A stretch of DNA of 22,216 bases, taken from positions 1-22,216 of the forward strand of contig JAQUGA010000018.1 in NCBI GenBank assembly GCA_028684405.1, in the 5' to 3' direction. The notes under the pieces were generated by a model. It saw nothing but the letters and a program-made list of their open reading frames with translations. It searched no databases and was not told the origin of the DNA. A program made the position numbers and the translations under genes. Below, piece after piece: positions 6,190 through 14,611 of this stretch (its first letter is position 1; each line of letters begins with the position of its first letter). The stretch comes from Bacteroidales bacterium (lineage in GTDB: Bacteria; Bacteroidota; Bacteroidia; Bacteroidales; WCHB1-69).

Positions 6190-7704
6190 ATGTCACTGCT
6201 CAATTTTATCATAAAGAAAAACCTTTCTACCTATTTGGGCCAAATTGGAAAAATTAAGCGTAAAAGCTTAGCTATACAAAATCAGCTTTTTAAAAGTTTA
6301 ATTTTGACAGGAACAAATACAAAATGGGGTAAACAATACAATTATCGCAATATAAAAAAATATGAAGATTTTTGCGAGAATGTTCCTTTGTCAACGTATG
6401 AAGATTTAAAACCCTATATTGATCGAGTAATTCGTGGCGAAACCAATGTGCTTTGGCCAGGTTATATTAAGTGGTTTTCAAAATCATCAGGAACCACCGG
6501 CGATCGAAGTAAATTTATCCCCATTAGCAATAGTTCTCTGCACGATTGTCATCTTAGAGGGAGTTTATATGTTATTACTCATTATGCAAAACTTTTCCCC
6601 AAAACTAAATTATTTGATGGAAAAGCCTTGATTTTAGGAGGGAGTAAAAGAAAGGCTGAGCACAACAGCAAGGCTCAATATGGCGATTTGTCTGCCATCT
6701 TAATTCAGAACACACCTCTTTGGGCCGAAATGTTTAGAACACCCCCAAAATCCATTGCTTTGATGGATAATTGGGAGGATAAAATTGACAAGCTGGCAGA
6801 ATATACCATGAACCAGAATATCACCAGCATTTCGGGTGTGCCCTCGTGGATGCTAATTTTTTTGAAAAGAGTGCTCGAACTTAAAGGAGCAAAAGACATT
6901 AAGGAAGTATGGCCCAATTTGGAGCTTTTTATGCACGGTGGAGTTGATTTTGCACCTTATGCCGATCAATTTGACGAAATTATTAAGCCCGGTTCGATTT
7001 TTTATATGAACATTTACAATGCTTCAGAAGGCTTCTTTGCTTTTCAAGATAGAAAAGAATCCAATGAAATGATGTTGGTAACAAATAATGGGATTTTCTA
7101 CGAGTTTATTCCCATGAGTGAGCTGGATAAGCCAAATCCCAAAACAGTATCCTTGGAAAATGTTAAGCTAAATACAAACTATGCTCTTGTCATTTCAACC
7201 AATGCTGGCTTGTGGAGATACATTATTGGCGACACAGTTGAGTTTACTTGTTTATATCCATTTCGAATTAAAATAACCGGCCGAACTGCGAATTTTATTA
7301 ATGCCTTTGGTGAAGAATTAATTGTTGCAAACGCTGAAAGGGCTATTTCCGAAGCATGTCGGATTACTGGTGCAAAAGTAAATGAATATACAGCTGGACC
7401 TGTTTATTTTTCAAATCAAGCAAAAGCCGCTCACGAATGGTTGATTGAGTTTGAAAAAATGCCCCATGATTTTGATATTTTTGTTGAAATGCTTGACAAT
7501 ACTTTGAAAAGTATAAATTCTGATTATGAAGCCAAAAGATACAAGGATTTATTGTTGCAGAAACCCATTGTCAAAATCCTGCCTGAAGGAACTTTCTTTA
7601 AATGGCTGAAAAATAAAAACAAACTGGGAGGTCAAAACAAAGTCAGTCGTTTGTCAAACAATAGAAAAATTATTGAAGAGATTCTTAGTGTTTTGGAACC
7701 CTAA
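6190..7704 (+). CDS. GH3 family acyl-adenylating enzyme (auxin-responsive promoter family homologue)
   Basis: 504-residue member of the GH3 branch of the ANL (adenylate-forming) superfamily. Motif 1 for ATP binding, SSGTTGDRSK, lies at 99-108; motif 2, YNASEG, at 276-281; motif 3 region, IIGDTVEF, around 345-351. Plant GH3 enzymes adenylate jasmonate, auxin or benzoates and link them to amino acids. Bacterial members are common in Bacteroidota and mostly uncharacterised, so the acid and acceptor here are unknown. No signal peptide, hence cytoplasmic. The gene is followed after 10 nt by a secreted propeller-like protein, which suggests cotranscription. The start is the first ATG after the divergent ispE leader and gives the expected N-terminus. 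Confidence 0.9.
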   Translation: MSLLNFIIKKNLSTYLGQIGKIKRKSLAIQNQLFKSLILTGTNTKWGKQYNYRNIKKYEDFCENVPLSTYEDLKPYIDRVIRGETNVLWPGYIKWFSKSSGTTGDRSKFIPISNSSLHDCHLRGSLYVITHYAKLFPKTKLFDGKALILGGSKRKAEHNSKAQYGDLSAILIQNTPLWAEMFRTPPKSIALMDNWEDKIDKLAEYTMNQNITSISGVPSWMLIFLKRVLELKGAKDIKEVWPNLELFMHGGVDFAPYADQFDEIIKPGSIFYMNIYNASEGFFAFQDRKESNEMMLVTNNGIFYEFIPMSELDKPNPKTVSLENVKLNTNYALVISTNAGLWRYIIGDTVEFTCLYPFRIKITGRTANFINAFGEELIVANAERAISEACRITGAKVNEYTAGPVYFSNQAKAAHEWLIEFEKMPHDFDIFVEMLDNTLKSINSDYEAKRYKDLLLQKPIVKILPEGTFFKWLKNKNKLGGQNKVSRLSNNRKIIEEILSVLEP

Positions 7705-7714
7705 TAAGAGGCGA

Positions 7715-8545
7715 ATGATGAAGATTTCAAATGTTTATTTGTTTAATTTTGGTAGATTCCTATCCATTTTGTTATTATTGTGTCTTTTTTCTCCACTTTA
7801 TGCACAGTCAGAATTATTCCAAAAATGTACGAAAAAAGTGAACGCAAAAGAGGTACACCTCGATTTGATGGGAAATGTTTACTTGATTAGCGGAAATAGT
7901 TTGACGAAAAACCCTGTTTGTGTTGATGATTTTATCCAATTTCAATTTCCTTTCAACGGACACAATGTTACGATCGACGCTTCTAATTCCTTCAAAATAT
8001 TACTGTTTTTTTCAAACAGCAGGAAAATCATCTATTTGAATAATTATTTGAGCTCGGTAAAAGAGCTTACATTCCCTGATGTTTTAAGATCCGAAGAAAT
8101 ACCTTTGGTTTGTAATTCATATAATAATGGAATTTGGCTTTATAATTTGTCCCAAAATAGCCTGGCTCGCTACAGTGCAGATTTTAACAAACAGCATGAA
8201 GTGTTTTTGAATACTATTATCGAGGATGCCTCTTTGATTCCTACACAGGTTTTTGAAGTTGATAATCAGGTTTTTCTTGGAGTTCCTAATTATGGGGTTT
8301 TGATTTTTGATAAGTTTGGCTCTTTTATAAAAAGAATACCCATCATCTATCCTAAATTATTTCGATATTATGCTGGGAAATTCTATTTTATCAATCAAAA
8401 TTCTCTTTTTGGATACGATCCCTTAAAGTTTGAAGAACAGTTGTTGTTGACTTCTGCTGAGGAAATCATTTCATTTGATATTGCCAAAGATTATATAGCA
8501 ATAATTGATGAAAAACAGGAATTGACTGTTTATGAAATTCGATAA
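7715..8545 (+). CDS. secreted conserved protein, propeller-like, unknown function
   Basis: 276 residues from the ATG at 7715 (a second ATG follows at 7718). An in-frame upstream start at 7673 lies inside the GH3 gene and would put 14 charged residues before the signal peptide, so it is unlikely. AAGAGG a few bases before 7715 supports the chosen start. The N-terminus has a hydrophobic core FLSILLLLCLFSPLYAQ with cleavage near residue 30. The mature protein is a series of short strand pairs of the WD/NHL-like kind (GNVYLIS, FKILLFFSNSRKIIYL, NGIWLYNLSQNSLARY, FLGVPNYGVLIFDKFGSFIKRI, YFINQNSLFGYD, IAIIDEKQELTVYEI). This suggests a beta-propeller or similar sheet-rich fold. I recall similar hypothetical proteins in Bacteroidota but cannot name a family or function. 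Confidence 0.75.
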   Translation: MMKISNVYLFNFGRFLSILLLLCLFSPLYAQSELFQKCTKKVNAKEVHLDLMGNVYLISGNSLTKNPVCVDDFIQFQFPFNGHNVTIDASNSFKILLFFSNSRKIIYLNNYLSSVKELTFPDVLRSEEIPLVCNSYNNGIWLYNLSQNSLARYSADFNKQHEVFLNTIIEDASLIPTQVFEVDNQVFLGVPNYGVLIFDKFGSFIKRIPIIYPKLFRYYAGKFYFINQNSLFGYDPLKFEEQLLLTSAEEIISFDIAKDYIAIIDEKQELTVYEIR

Positions 8546-8563
8546 AGTATGTGAATTGAATAG

Positions 8564-8585
8564 TAGGGTAGAGCGACCCTGTTTT
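8564..8585 (+). terminator. short hairpin terminator after the propeller-like gene
   Basis: AGGGT (8565-8569) pairs with ACCCT (8576-8580), extended by one T-G pair, with a 6-nt loop and then TTTT (8582-8585). It sits 19 nt after the plus-strand stop codon and overlaps the stop codon of the convergent truA. Confidence 0.6.
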
Positions 8586-9345
8586 ATTGTAGATAAATGT
8601 GTTTAGGATATTCTACCTCTTCTAAAAAAAGCCCATGAGCAGGCACTGATTGCCCAGCTTTTTGTCGCTCTTTTTGTTTTATAATTTCGATAAATTCGCC
8701 AGGAGTAATATGCCCTCTTCCTACATCCATTAGGGTTCCAACAATAGCTCTGACCATATTTCGCAAAAACCGATCTGCTTTAATCGTAAAAACCCAAGTT
8801 TCATTCTCAAAAGTCCACTCAGCATGCATTACTTTGCAATTGTTGGTTTTTGTTTGGGTATGCAATTTGGAAAAACTGGTAAAATCAGCAAAATCGAATA
8901 ATGTTTTAGCTGTTTCGTTCATGAGTTCAAAATCAAAATTACCGTAGAAATACCAGGCATACTTTTCGAGAAATGGATTTTTATTCGTGTTTAAATAGTA
9001 CTTATAGGTTCTCGAAATAGCATCAAAACGAGCATGAGCTTCCGGTTTTACTGGATATATTTTTTGAATATTGATGCTGATCGGCAAAAAACGATTCAGC
9101 TTATAAATAAGCAGGTCGATATCGTTTTTTTCAAGAACCATATCACTATCAAAATGAGCTGCAAAAAAACGTGCATGAACACCCGCATCGGTTCTTCCGC
9201 AGCCCGTAATAGCAGTAGTTTTTCGAGTAATAGTATGAAACGCATTTTCAATTTCGGCTTGAACTGTATTTGCATTGGGTTGGATTTGCCAACCCGCAAA
9301 CATGCTGCCGTCGTATTGGAGTTCTATGAAATAGCGTTGTTCCAA
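8584..9345 (-). CDS. truA: tRNA pseudouridine synthase A (TTG start)
   Basis: 253-residue TruA, which makes pseudouridine at positions 38-40 of the anticodon stem of many tRNAs. The N-terminus RYFIELQYDGSMFAGWQ is the family's first strand, and the catalytic motif GCGRTDAGVHA lies at 48-58 with D53 as catalytic aspartate. The later motif FLRNMVRAIVGTLMDVG is also present. The start codon is TTG at 9345: in this frame the codon two upstream is the UAG stop of the preceding peptidase gene, and the next ATG would delete the first conserved strand. So TTG is effectively the only choice. The start is separated from the upstream stop by a single ACA codon, implying translational coupling. Length is normal. 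Confidence 0.92.
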   Translation of the reverse strand: MEQRYFIELQYDGSMFAGWQIQPNANTVQAEIENAFHTITRKTTAITGCGRTDAGVHARFFAAHFDSDMVLEKNDIDLLIYKLNRFLPISINIQKIYPVKPEAHARFDAISRTYKYYLNTNKNPFLEKYAWYFYGNFDFELMNETAKTLFDFADFTSFSKLHTQTKTNNCKVMHAEWTFENETWVFTIKADRFLRNMVRAIVGTLMDVGRGHITPGEFIEIIKQKERQKAGQSVPAHGLFLEEVEYPKHIYLQ

Positions 9346-9348
9346 TGT

Positions 9349-11457
9349 CTATTTTATTAATCCAGAACGAATAAGCAAAGCATTTAAGTCGGGCTCTTGT
9401 CCTCTAAAGTTTTTGTATAAAACCATGGGATGCTCGGTGCCGCCTTTTGATAAGATATTATCGCGGAATGATTGTGCTGTTTTTGGATCGAAAATTCCAT
9501 TTTTCTGGAAAAAAGCAAAAGCATCTGCATCCAAAACTTCAGCCCACTTATAACCATAGTAGCCCGCAGCGTAGCCACCTGCAAAAATATGGGCAAATTG
9601 AACACTCGTGTTGGTTCCTTTGATGGCTGGAAGTAATTCAGTTTTGGAAATGGCTCTTTGTTCAAACTCATCGATGGATATTTTCACAGGCTCTGTAATC
9701 GAATGCCATTGCATATCAAGCATGCCAAACATCAACTGACGAGTCGTGGCGTAACCAGCCTGAAAGTTGTTGTAATCTTTAATTTTATGAATCATCTCAA
9801 CAGGCAAGGTGTCGCCAGTGATATAATGATGTGCAAAAATGTCTAAGAATTGCTTGTCCGTAGCATAGTTTTCCATAAATTGTGAAGGCAATTCTACGAA
9901 ATCTCTAAAAACAGAAGTGCCAGATAAAGAAGCGTAGGTCGAGTTGGCAAGAATTCCATGCAAGCCGTGTCCAAATTCATGTAGATAGGTTGTTACTTCA
10001 TCAAAAGTCAGCAATGAGGGCTTGTCAGAAGTTGGTTTTGTAAAATTGCAAACAATTTGAATTTGTGGACGATACTCTTTGCCGTTTTTTATATACTGCT
10101 CTCTAAAAGAGGTCATCCAAGCGCCATTACGTTTTGTTTCTCTAGGGAAAAAGTCCATAAACAGTACTGCTAAAAATGTTCCATCTTTATCAAATACTTC
10201 AAATGCTTCAACATCGGGGTGATAAACAGGGATGTTGGAGTTTTTCTTAAATGTGATTCCATAAAGCATTTCACTTAGTTTGAAAATACCTTCGGTCACA
10301 TTTTCAAGTTTAAAATAGGGTTTTAGCTGCTCGTCGTCAAGACTGAATTTTTTATTTTTCATTTTTTCTGAATAAAAAGTCCAGTCCCATCTTTGGAGTT
10401 CCCCTTTAAGTCCATTTTCTTTGGCAAATAGGCTTAATTCTTTAGCGTCTTTTTGTGCAAATTCAAAAGAAGCATTGTATAATTTGTCAAGAAAATCATT
10501 TACATTTTTGGGTGATTCAGCCATGCGTTCTTCTAAAACGTAATCGCCATAGGTTTTATAGCCGAGCAATTGAGCAAGTTCCAGTCGAAGTTCGGTCATT
10601 CGCAATACGTTTTTCGAGTTGTCGTTTTCATTTCCTTTAAAACAACGAGAATTGTAGGCTGTATAAATTTCTTTCCGAAGTTCGCGGTTTTCCGAGTACT
10701 TCATAAAAGCCAAATAGCTGGGCATCGATAAATCAAAAATCCAACCCTCTGCCTTTTTTTCAGCGGCTGCCATTTTTCCCATTTCACGAGCTGAATTTGG
10801 AAGTCCTTTTAAATCCTTTTCATCTGTAATGTGAAGCTGGTAGGCATTGGTTTCTTTCAAAATGTTTTGATTGTAACGAAGACCAATTTCAGCAAGTTCT
10901 GTTGTTATTTTTCGATATTTATCCTTTTCAACATCGCTTAGATTTGCGCCTCTGCGAACGAAACTTTTGTATGTTTTTTCTAAAAGTTTAATTTGTTCTG
11001 CATTCAGATTCTCTTTCTCTCTGTTGTTGTAAACTTCCCTAACTCTGTTAAATAAATGGGGGTTGAGTGAGATGTCATTTGAGAATTCAGTCATTTTGGG
11101 CATTATTTCAAACGCAATTTCTTGAAGTTCATCCGAAGATTCGCTTTCCAGCAAATTGTAGAAAACACCACTTACACGACTCAACAATTCGCCATTTTCT
11201 TCCAATGCCAAAATGGTATTTTCAAAAGTAGGTTTTGTTTTTACTTCGTAAATATCTTTTAATTCTTGGCGGGCAATGGCCAATGAATAATCAAATGCAG
11301 GAATATAGTGTTCGTTTTTGATTTTATTGAAAGGAGGCGTTTGGTGTGGGGTTTTCCATTCCTGAACCAAAGGGTTTTTTGAAATATCGTTTTTTTGTGC
11401 CATGCTACTTATGCTAATTGATATAATTAAAAAAATGCTAGTAATTGATATTTTCAT
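9349..11457 (-). CDS. dcp: M3 family metallopeptidase (peptidyl-dipeptidase Dcp-like), exported
   Basis: 702-residue thimet-oligopeptidase-family zinc peptidase. The zinc site is HEFGH (H493, E494, H497) with the third ligand E522 in FVELPSQFMENY. The long helical N-terminal half (about 30-400) and the C-terminal YAAGYYGYKWAEVLDADAFAFF segment are typical of the Dcp branch. Residues 1-20 form a signal peptide ending SSMAQ, so the enzyme should act in the periplasm, unlike the cytoplasmic E. coli Dcp. Dcp-type enzymes remove C-terminal dipeptides from short peptides, so a role in peptide nutrition is likely. It is the first gene of a pair with truA. The start at 11457 yields the clean signal peptide. 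Confidence 0.92.
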   Translation of the reverse strand: MKISITSIFLIISISISSMAQKNDISKNPLVQEWKTPHQTPPFNKIKNEHYIPAFDYSLAIARQELKDIYEVKTKPTFENTILALEENGELLSRVSGVFYNLLESESSDELQEIAFEIMPKMTEFSNDISLNPHLFNRVREVYNNREKENLNAEQIKLLEKTYKSFVRRGANLSDVEKDKYRKITTELAEIGLRYNQNILKETNAYQLHITDEKDLKGLPNSAREMGKMAAAEKKAEGWIFDLSMPSYLAFMKYSENRELRKEIYTAYNSRCFKGNENDNSKNVLRMTELRLELAQLLGYKTYGDYVLEERMAESPKNVNDFLDKLYNASFEFAQKDAKELSLFAKENGLKGELQRWDWTFYSEKMKNKKFSLDDEQLKPYFKLENVTEGIFKLSEMLYGITFKKNSNIPVYHPDVEAFEVFDKDGTFLAVLFMDFFPRETKRNGAWMTSFREQYIKNGKEYRPQIQIVCNFTKPTSDKPSLLTFDEVTTYLHEFGHGLHGILANSTYASLSGTSVFRDFVELPSQFMENYATDKQFLDIFAHHYITGDTLPVEMIHKIKDYNNFQAGYATTRQLMFGMLDMQWHSITEPVKISIDEFEQRAISKTELLPAIKGTNTSVQFAHIFAGGYAAGYYGYKWAEVLDADAFAFFQKNGIFDPKTAQSFRDNILSKGGTEHPMVLYKNFRGQEPDLNALLIRSGLIK

Positions 11458-11473
11458 AGATTTTTATTTTTTT

Positions 11474-11507
11474 AAAATTAAAGTCAACATTGATTTATGT
11501 TGACTTT
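11474..11507 (-). terminator. putative terminator downstream of infB
   Basis: A perfect 11-bp inverted repeat (aaagtcaacat at 11480-11490, atgttgacttt at 11497-11507) with a 6-nt loop, 60 nt after the infB stop. On the minus strand it is followed by AA and only four T. The stem is strong but the T-run is short, so it may be a weak terminator or an mRNA-stabilising 3' hairpin. It also lies within the leader of the M3 peptidase gene. Confidence 0.6.
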
Positions 11508-11567
11508 GATGGGACTATTCAATAATTGTTCATTTCTGTTATTAATCTTTTGATTTTATAAGAAATG

Positions 11568-14552
11568 TTATTTTAAAGTACGTTTAATTTCAATTTCATC
11601 ATATCCTTCAATAATGTCACCCACTTTAATGTCATTAAAATTATCTATGTTCAAACCACATTCCATACCCGAAATAACTTCTTTTACGTCATCTTTATAT
11701 CGTTTCAGCGAACCTAGTTTTCCGGTGTAAATTACAATTCCGTCTCTAATAACTCGGATTTTTGTATCGCGTTTGATTTTTCCGTCAAGGACTAAGCAAC
11801 CTGCAATTGTTCCCACTTTTGTAATTTTGAAAACTTCGCGTACTTGAACATTGGCCACGATTTTTTCTTGAATTTCGGGTGATAACATTCCTTCTAAGGC
11901 GTCTTTAATTTCGTTGATAGCATTGTAAATAATAGAGTACATGCGAATATCAATTTCTTCGGTCTCCGCAAGTTTGCGAGCTTGATGAGTTGGACGAACT
12001 TGAAATGCAACAATAATGGCGTTGGATGCAGATGCCAAAAGAACGTCCGATTCACTTACAGCACCCACAGATTTGTGAATTACATTCAGTTGAATTTCTG
12101 GGCTTGAAAGTTTCATTAAAGAGTCTGCCAATGCTTCTACAGAACCATCCACGTCACCTTTAACAATAATGTTAAGTTCTTTAAAGTCGCCAATGGCAAT
12201 ACGTCGTCCAATTTCATCCAACGTGATGTGTTTTTGAGTTCGAATCGATTGTTCGCGATATAATTGTTGGCGTTTATTCGCTATTGCTTTTGCTTCGTGC
12301 TCTTCTTTGTATACTTTAAATAAATCACCTGCTTGAGGTGCTCCGTTCAGTCCCAATAGTAAAACGGGAGTTGAGGGGCCAGCACTTGTGATTTCCTGAT
12401 TTCGCTCATTGTGCATGGCTTTAACGCGTCCCATGGTAGTTCCTGCAACAACATTATCTCCAATTTTTAGAGTGCCATTTTGAATTAATATTTTGGCAAC
12501 ATAACCACGACCTTTATCCAAGGATGATTCAATTACTGTTCCCGTAGAAAGTCTGTTGGGATTCGCTTTCAGTTCAAGCATTTCAGCTTCAATTAATATC
12601 TTTTCGAGCAGCAATTCAATGTTGAGACCTTTTTTTGCTGATATTTCTTGACTTTGAAATTTACCGCCCCATTCTTCCACCAAAATGTTCATTTGGGCTA
12701 ATCCTTCTCTAATTTTATCGGGATTTGCACTGGGTTTGTCAATCTTGTTAATCGCAAATATCATCGGTACACCAGCTGCTTGAGCATGATTAATAGCTTC
12801 TACAGTTTGAGGCATAATGGAGTCGTCGGCAGCAATAACAATTATAGCAACGTCGGTAATTTTAGCACCCCGAGCACGCATCGCTGTAAAAGCCTCGTGG
12901 CCAGGAGTGTCTAAGAATGTAATTCTTTTACCGCTTTCTAAATGCACTTCATAGGCACCTACGTGTTGAGTAATTCCACCCGCTTCACCAGCAATGACAT
13001 TTGCTTTCCGAATATAGTCTAAAAGAGAAGTCTTACCGTGATCAACGTGTCCCATAACCGTAACAATTGGAGATCGAGGTTTTAAATCTTCTGGTTTATC
13101 TTCCTCTTCTTGCATCATGATGTCGTCTTCATCAGCTGCACTCATGAATTTTACTTCATATCCAAATTCATCTGTAAGCAACGAAATGGTTTCTGCATCT
13201 AAACGTTGATTGATTGAAACAAACAAACCAATGCTCATGCATGTTGAAATAATCTGAGTAACAGGAATGTCCATCATGGTTGCTAGTTCATTCGCCGTAA
13301 GGAATTCGGCAACTTTAATAACTTTTTTCTCTTGCTCTTGTTGTTCTATGTTTTCGAGATTTCTTTGACTTAATGTTGATCTTTTTTCACGACGGTGTTT
13401 TGAAGCTCTTGATTTTCCACCAGGTCCGAGTCTGGACAAAGTTTCTTTAATTTGTTTTTCAATCTCTTCACTTGAAATCTCCGTCTTTTTTACATCTTTG
13501 GTAAAACGCTTATTGGGAGGTGATTTCTTGTTTGAAGTGCCTGTTGTTGTTCCACCCGGTCCTGCTTGCCTTTGATTCGGAGTTGCGCCAGCAGTGGGTT
13601 GGGGCTTAATGCGTTTGCGTTTCTTTTTACGAGCATCCGCAGCACTTTGGCTAGAGCCAGCACTTTTGGTGGCTGGTAAATCCATTTTTCCTTTAATAAC
13701 AGGACCGTCTAATTTTCGGTATTCTGTTTTGTGAATATTTTCAGTGGCTACTTTTGCTTGCTCTGCTGTCATTTCGCCTTTATCAACTTTTTCTTGAATA
13801 ATGGCTTTATTGCGAACTGCTACAATTTTTTGTTCTGTTTTTCTACGTTCCTCTTTTTCTTTTGCAAGTTCCTCTTTGTTTTTCTTGCGAGGTTTTGTTT
13901 TTGTATTTAGCGACGATAAATCTAAAAATCCTACCTGAACGGGTTTGTTGATTGTTGGAATTTCTGTTTCAAAATGTTCTCTTTCAGGCACTTTTTCTGT
14001 TTCCGGAATAATCGGTTTAGCTTCTACTTCGGCTGTTTTTTCTATCTTTTTTTCTTTTATTGTTTCTTTTTCAGGCTTAACTTTAATAGGTTCCTCTTTG
14101 GATAATTCAGGTTCTATTTTCGCTTTTGTTTTTTTCTCAACTTTTGGCTTTTCTTTTTTCGGTGTAGCAGGAGTCATATCTAGCTTGCCAACAACCTTAA
14201 CTTCCAACTTGGGTTTAGGGATGTCTACTGGTTCTATAATATTGGTTTTGATGGGATGAGTAATCTCTTCCTCTTCTGTTTCCAATTTTTTCTCCTGACT
14301 GATAGTTGCAGCGATTTCTTCAATAATTTCTTCTTTCGGAAATTCAATTGTTTTTATTGCTTTTTCTTTCACTGCTTTTTCGCCTTGGAATTTTTTTGTA
14401 ATGACGGCCATCATCTCTTCGTCCAATTTAGTATTGGCCGTTTTTTCGATTTCAAAGCCTTCGCTCTTAAGAACGTCAACGATGCGATCCGAAGATACGT
14501 TGAATTCTCTAGCTGCTTTTCCTAGACGATATGTTTTATTAGTTTCTGCCAT
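11568..14552 (-). CDS. infB: translation initiation factor IF-2
   Basis: 994-residue GTPase that places initiator tRNA on the 30S subunit. An IF2 N-terminal module (about 1-55, YRLGKAAREFNVSSDRIVDVLKSEGFEIEK) is followed by a long low-complexity K/E/P-rich linker (about 60-390). A second IF2_N-like subdomain follows (about 400-470, VIKVAEFLTANELATMMD). The G domain has G1 GHVDHGKT (about 501-508), G3 DTPGHE (about 546), G4 NKID (about 600) and G5 SAKKG, and is followed by domains II-IV up to the C-terminus. The length and the acidic/basic linker are usual for Bacteroidota IF-2. It is the third gene of the rimP-nusA-infB operon, 59 nt after nusA. Several apparent ORFs on the other strand of the linker are shadows of its biased codons. 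Confidence 0.97.
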   Translation of the reverse strand: MAETNKTYRLGKAAREFNVSSDRIVDVLKSEGFEIEKTANTKLDEEMMAVITKKFQGEKAVKEKAIKTIEFPKEEIIEEIAATISQEKKLETEEEEITHPIKTNIIEPVDIPKPKLEVKVVGKLDMTPATPKKEKPKVEKKTKAKIEPELSKEEPIKVKPEKETIKEKKIEKTAEVEAKPIIPETEKVPEREHFETEIPTINKPVQVGFLDLSSLNTKTKPRKKNKEELAKEKEERRKTEQKIVAVRNKAIIQEKVDKGEMTAEQAKVATENIHKTEYRKLDGPVIKGKMDLPATKSAGSSQSAADARKKKRKRIKPQPTAGATPNQRQAGPGGTTTGTSNKKSPPNKRFTKDVKKTEISSEEIEKQIKETLSRLGPGGKSRASKHRREKRSTLSQRNLENIEQQEQEKKVIKVAEFLTANELATMMDIPVTQIISTCMSIGLFVSINQRLDAETISLLTDEFGYEVKFMSAADEDDIMMQEEEDKPEDLKPRSPIVTVMGHVDHGKTSLLDYIRKANVIAGEAGGITQHVGAYEVHLESGKRITFLDTPGHEAFTAMRARGAKITDVAIIVIAADDSIMPQTVEAINHAQAAGVPMIFAINKIDKPSANPDKIREGLAQMNILVEEWGGKFQSQEISAKKGLNIELLLEKILIEAEMLELKANPNRLSTGTVIESSLDKGRGYVAKILIQNGTLKIGDNVVAGTTMGRVKAMHNERNQEITSAGPSTPVLLLGLNGAPQAGDLFKVYKEEHEAKAIANKRQQLYREQSIRTQKHITLDEIGRRIAIGDFKELNIIVKGDVDGSVEALADSLMKLSSPEIQLNVIHKSVGAVSESDVLLASASNAIIVAFQVRPTHQARKLAETEEIDIRMYSIIYNAINEIKDALEGMLSPEIQEKIVANVQVREVFKITKVGTIAGCLVLDGKIKRDTKIRVIRDGIVIYTGKLGSLKRYKDDVKEVISGMECGLNIDNFNDIKVGDIIEGYDEIEIKRTLK

Positions 14553-14596
14553 AAGTGTTATTTATTCTTTTTTTCGTTCTTTTTCAAAAACGTATG

Positions 14597-14604
14597 CAAA
14601 TGTA
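14597..14604 (-). promoter_or_regulatory. candidate internal -7 element before infB
   Basis: TACATTTG on the minus strand is an exact TAnnTTTG match in the 59-nt nusA-infB gap, 44 nt before the infB ATG. At the 19-nt distance the -33 triplet is TCG instead of TTG. It may be an internal promoter that boosts infB, but it could be chance. Confidence 0.3.
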
Positions 14605-14611
14605 GCATTTT

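Noticed and set aside
6128..6196. 23-codon N-terminal extension of IspE
   Set aside because: It has no counterpart in the family and overlaps the start of the divergent GH3 gene; MLTFSSCKIN is the normal N-terminus.
7673..7714. Upstream start of the propeller-like protein inside the GH3 gene
   Set aside because: It would place charged residues ahead of the signal peptide; ATG 7715 has an AAGAGG just upstream and a clean signal sequence.
13945..14525. Plus-strand ORFs rich in F and S opposite the infB linker
   Set aside because: They mirror the K/E-rich low-complexity codons of the IF-2 linker and have no independent signal of coding.
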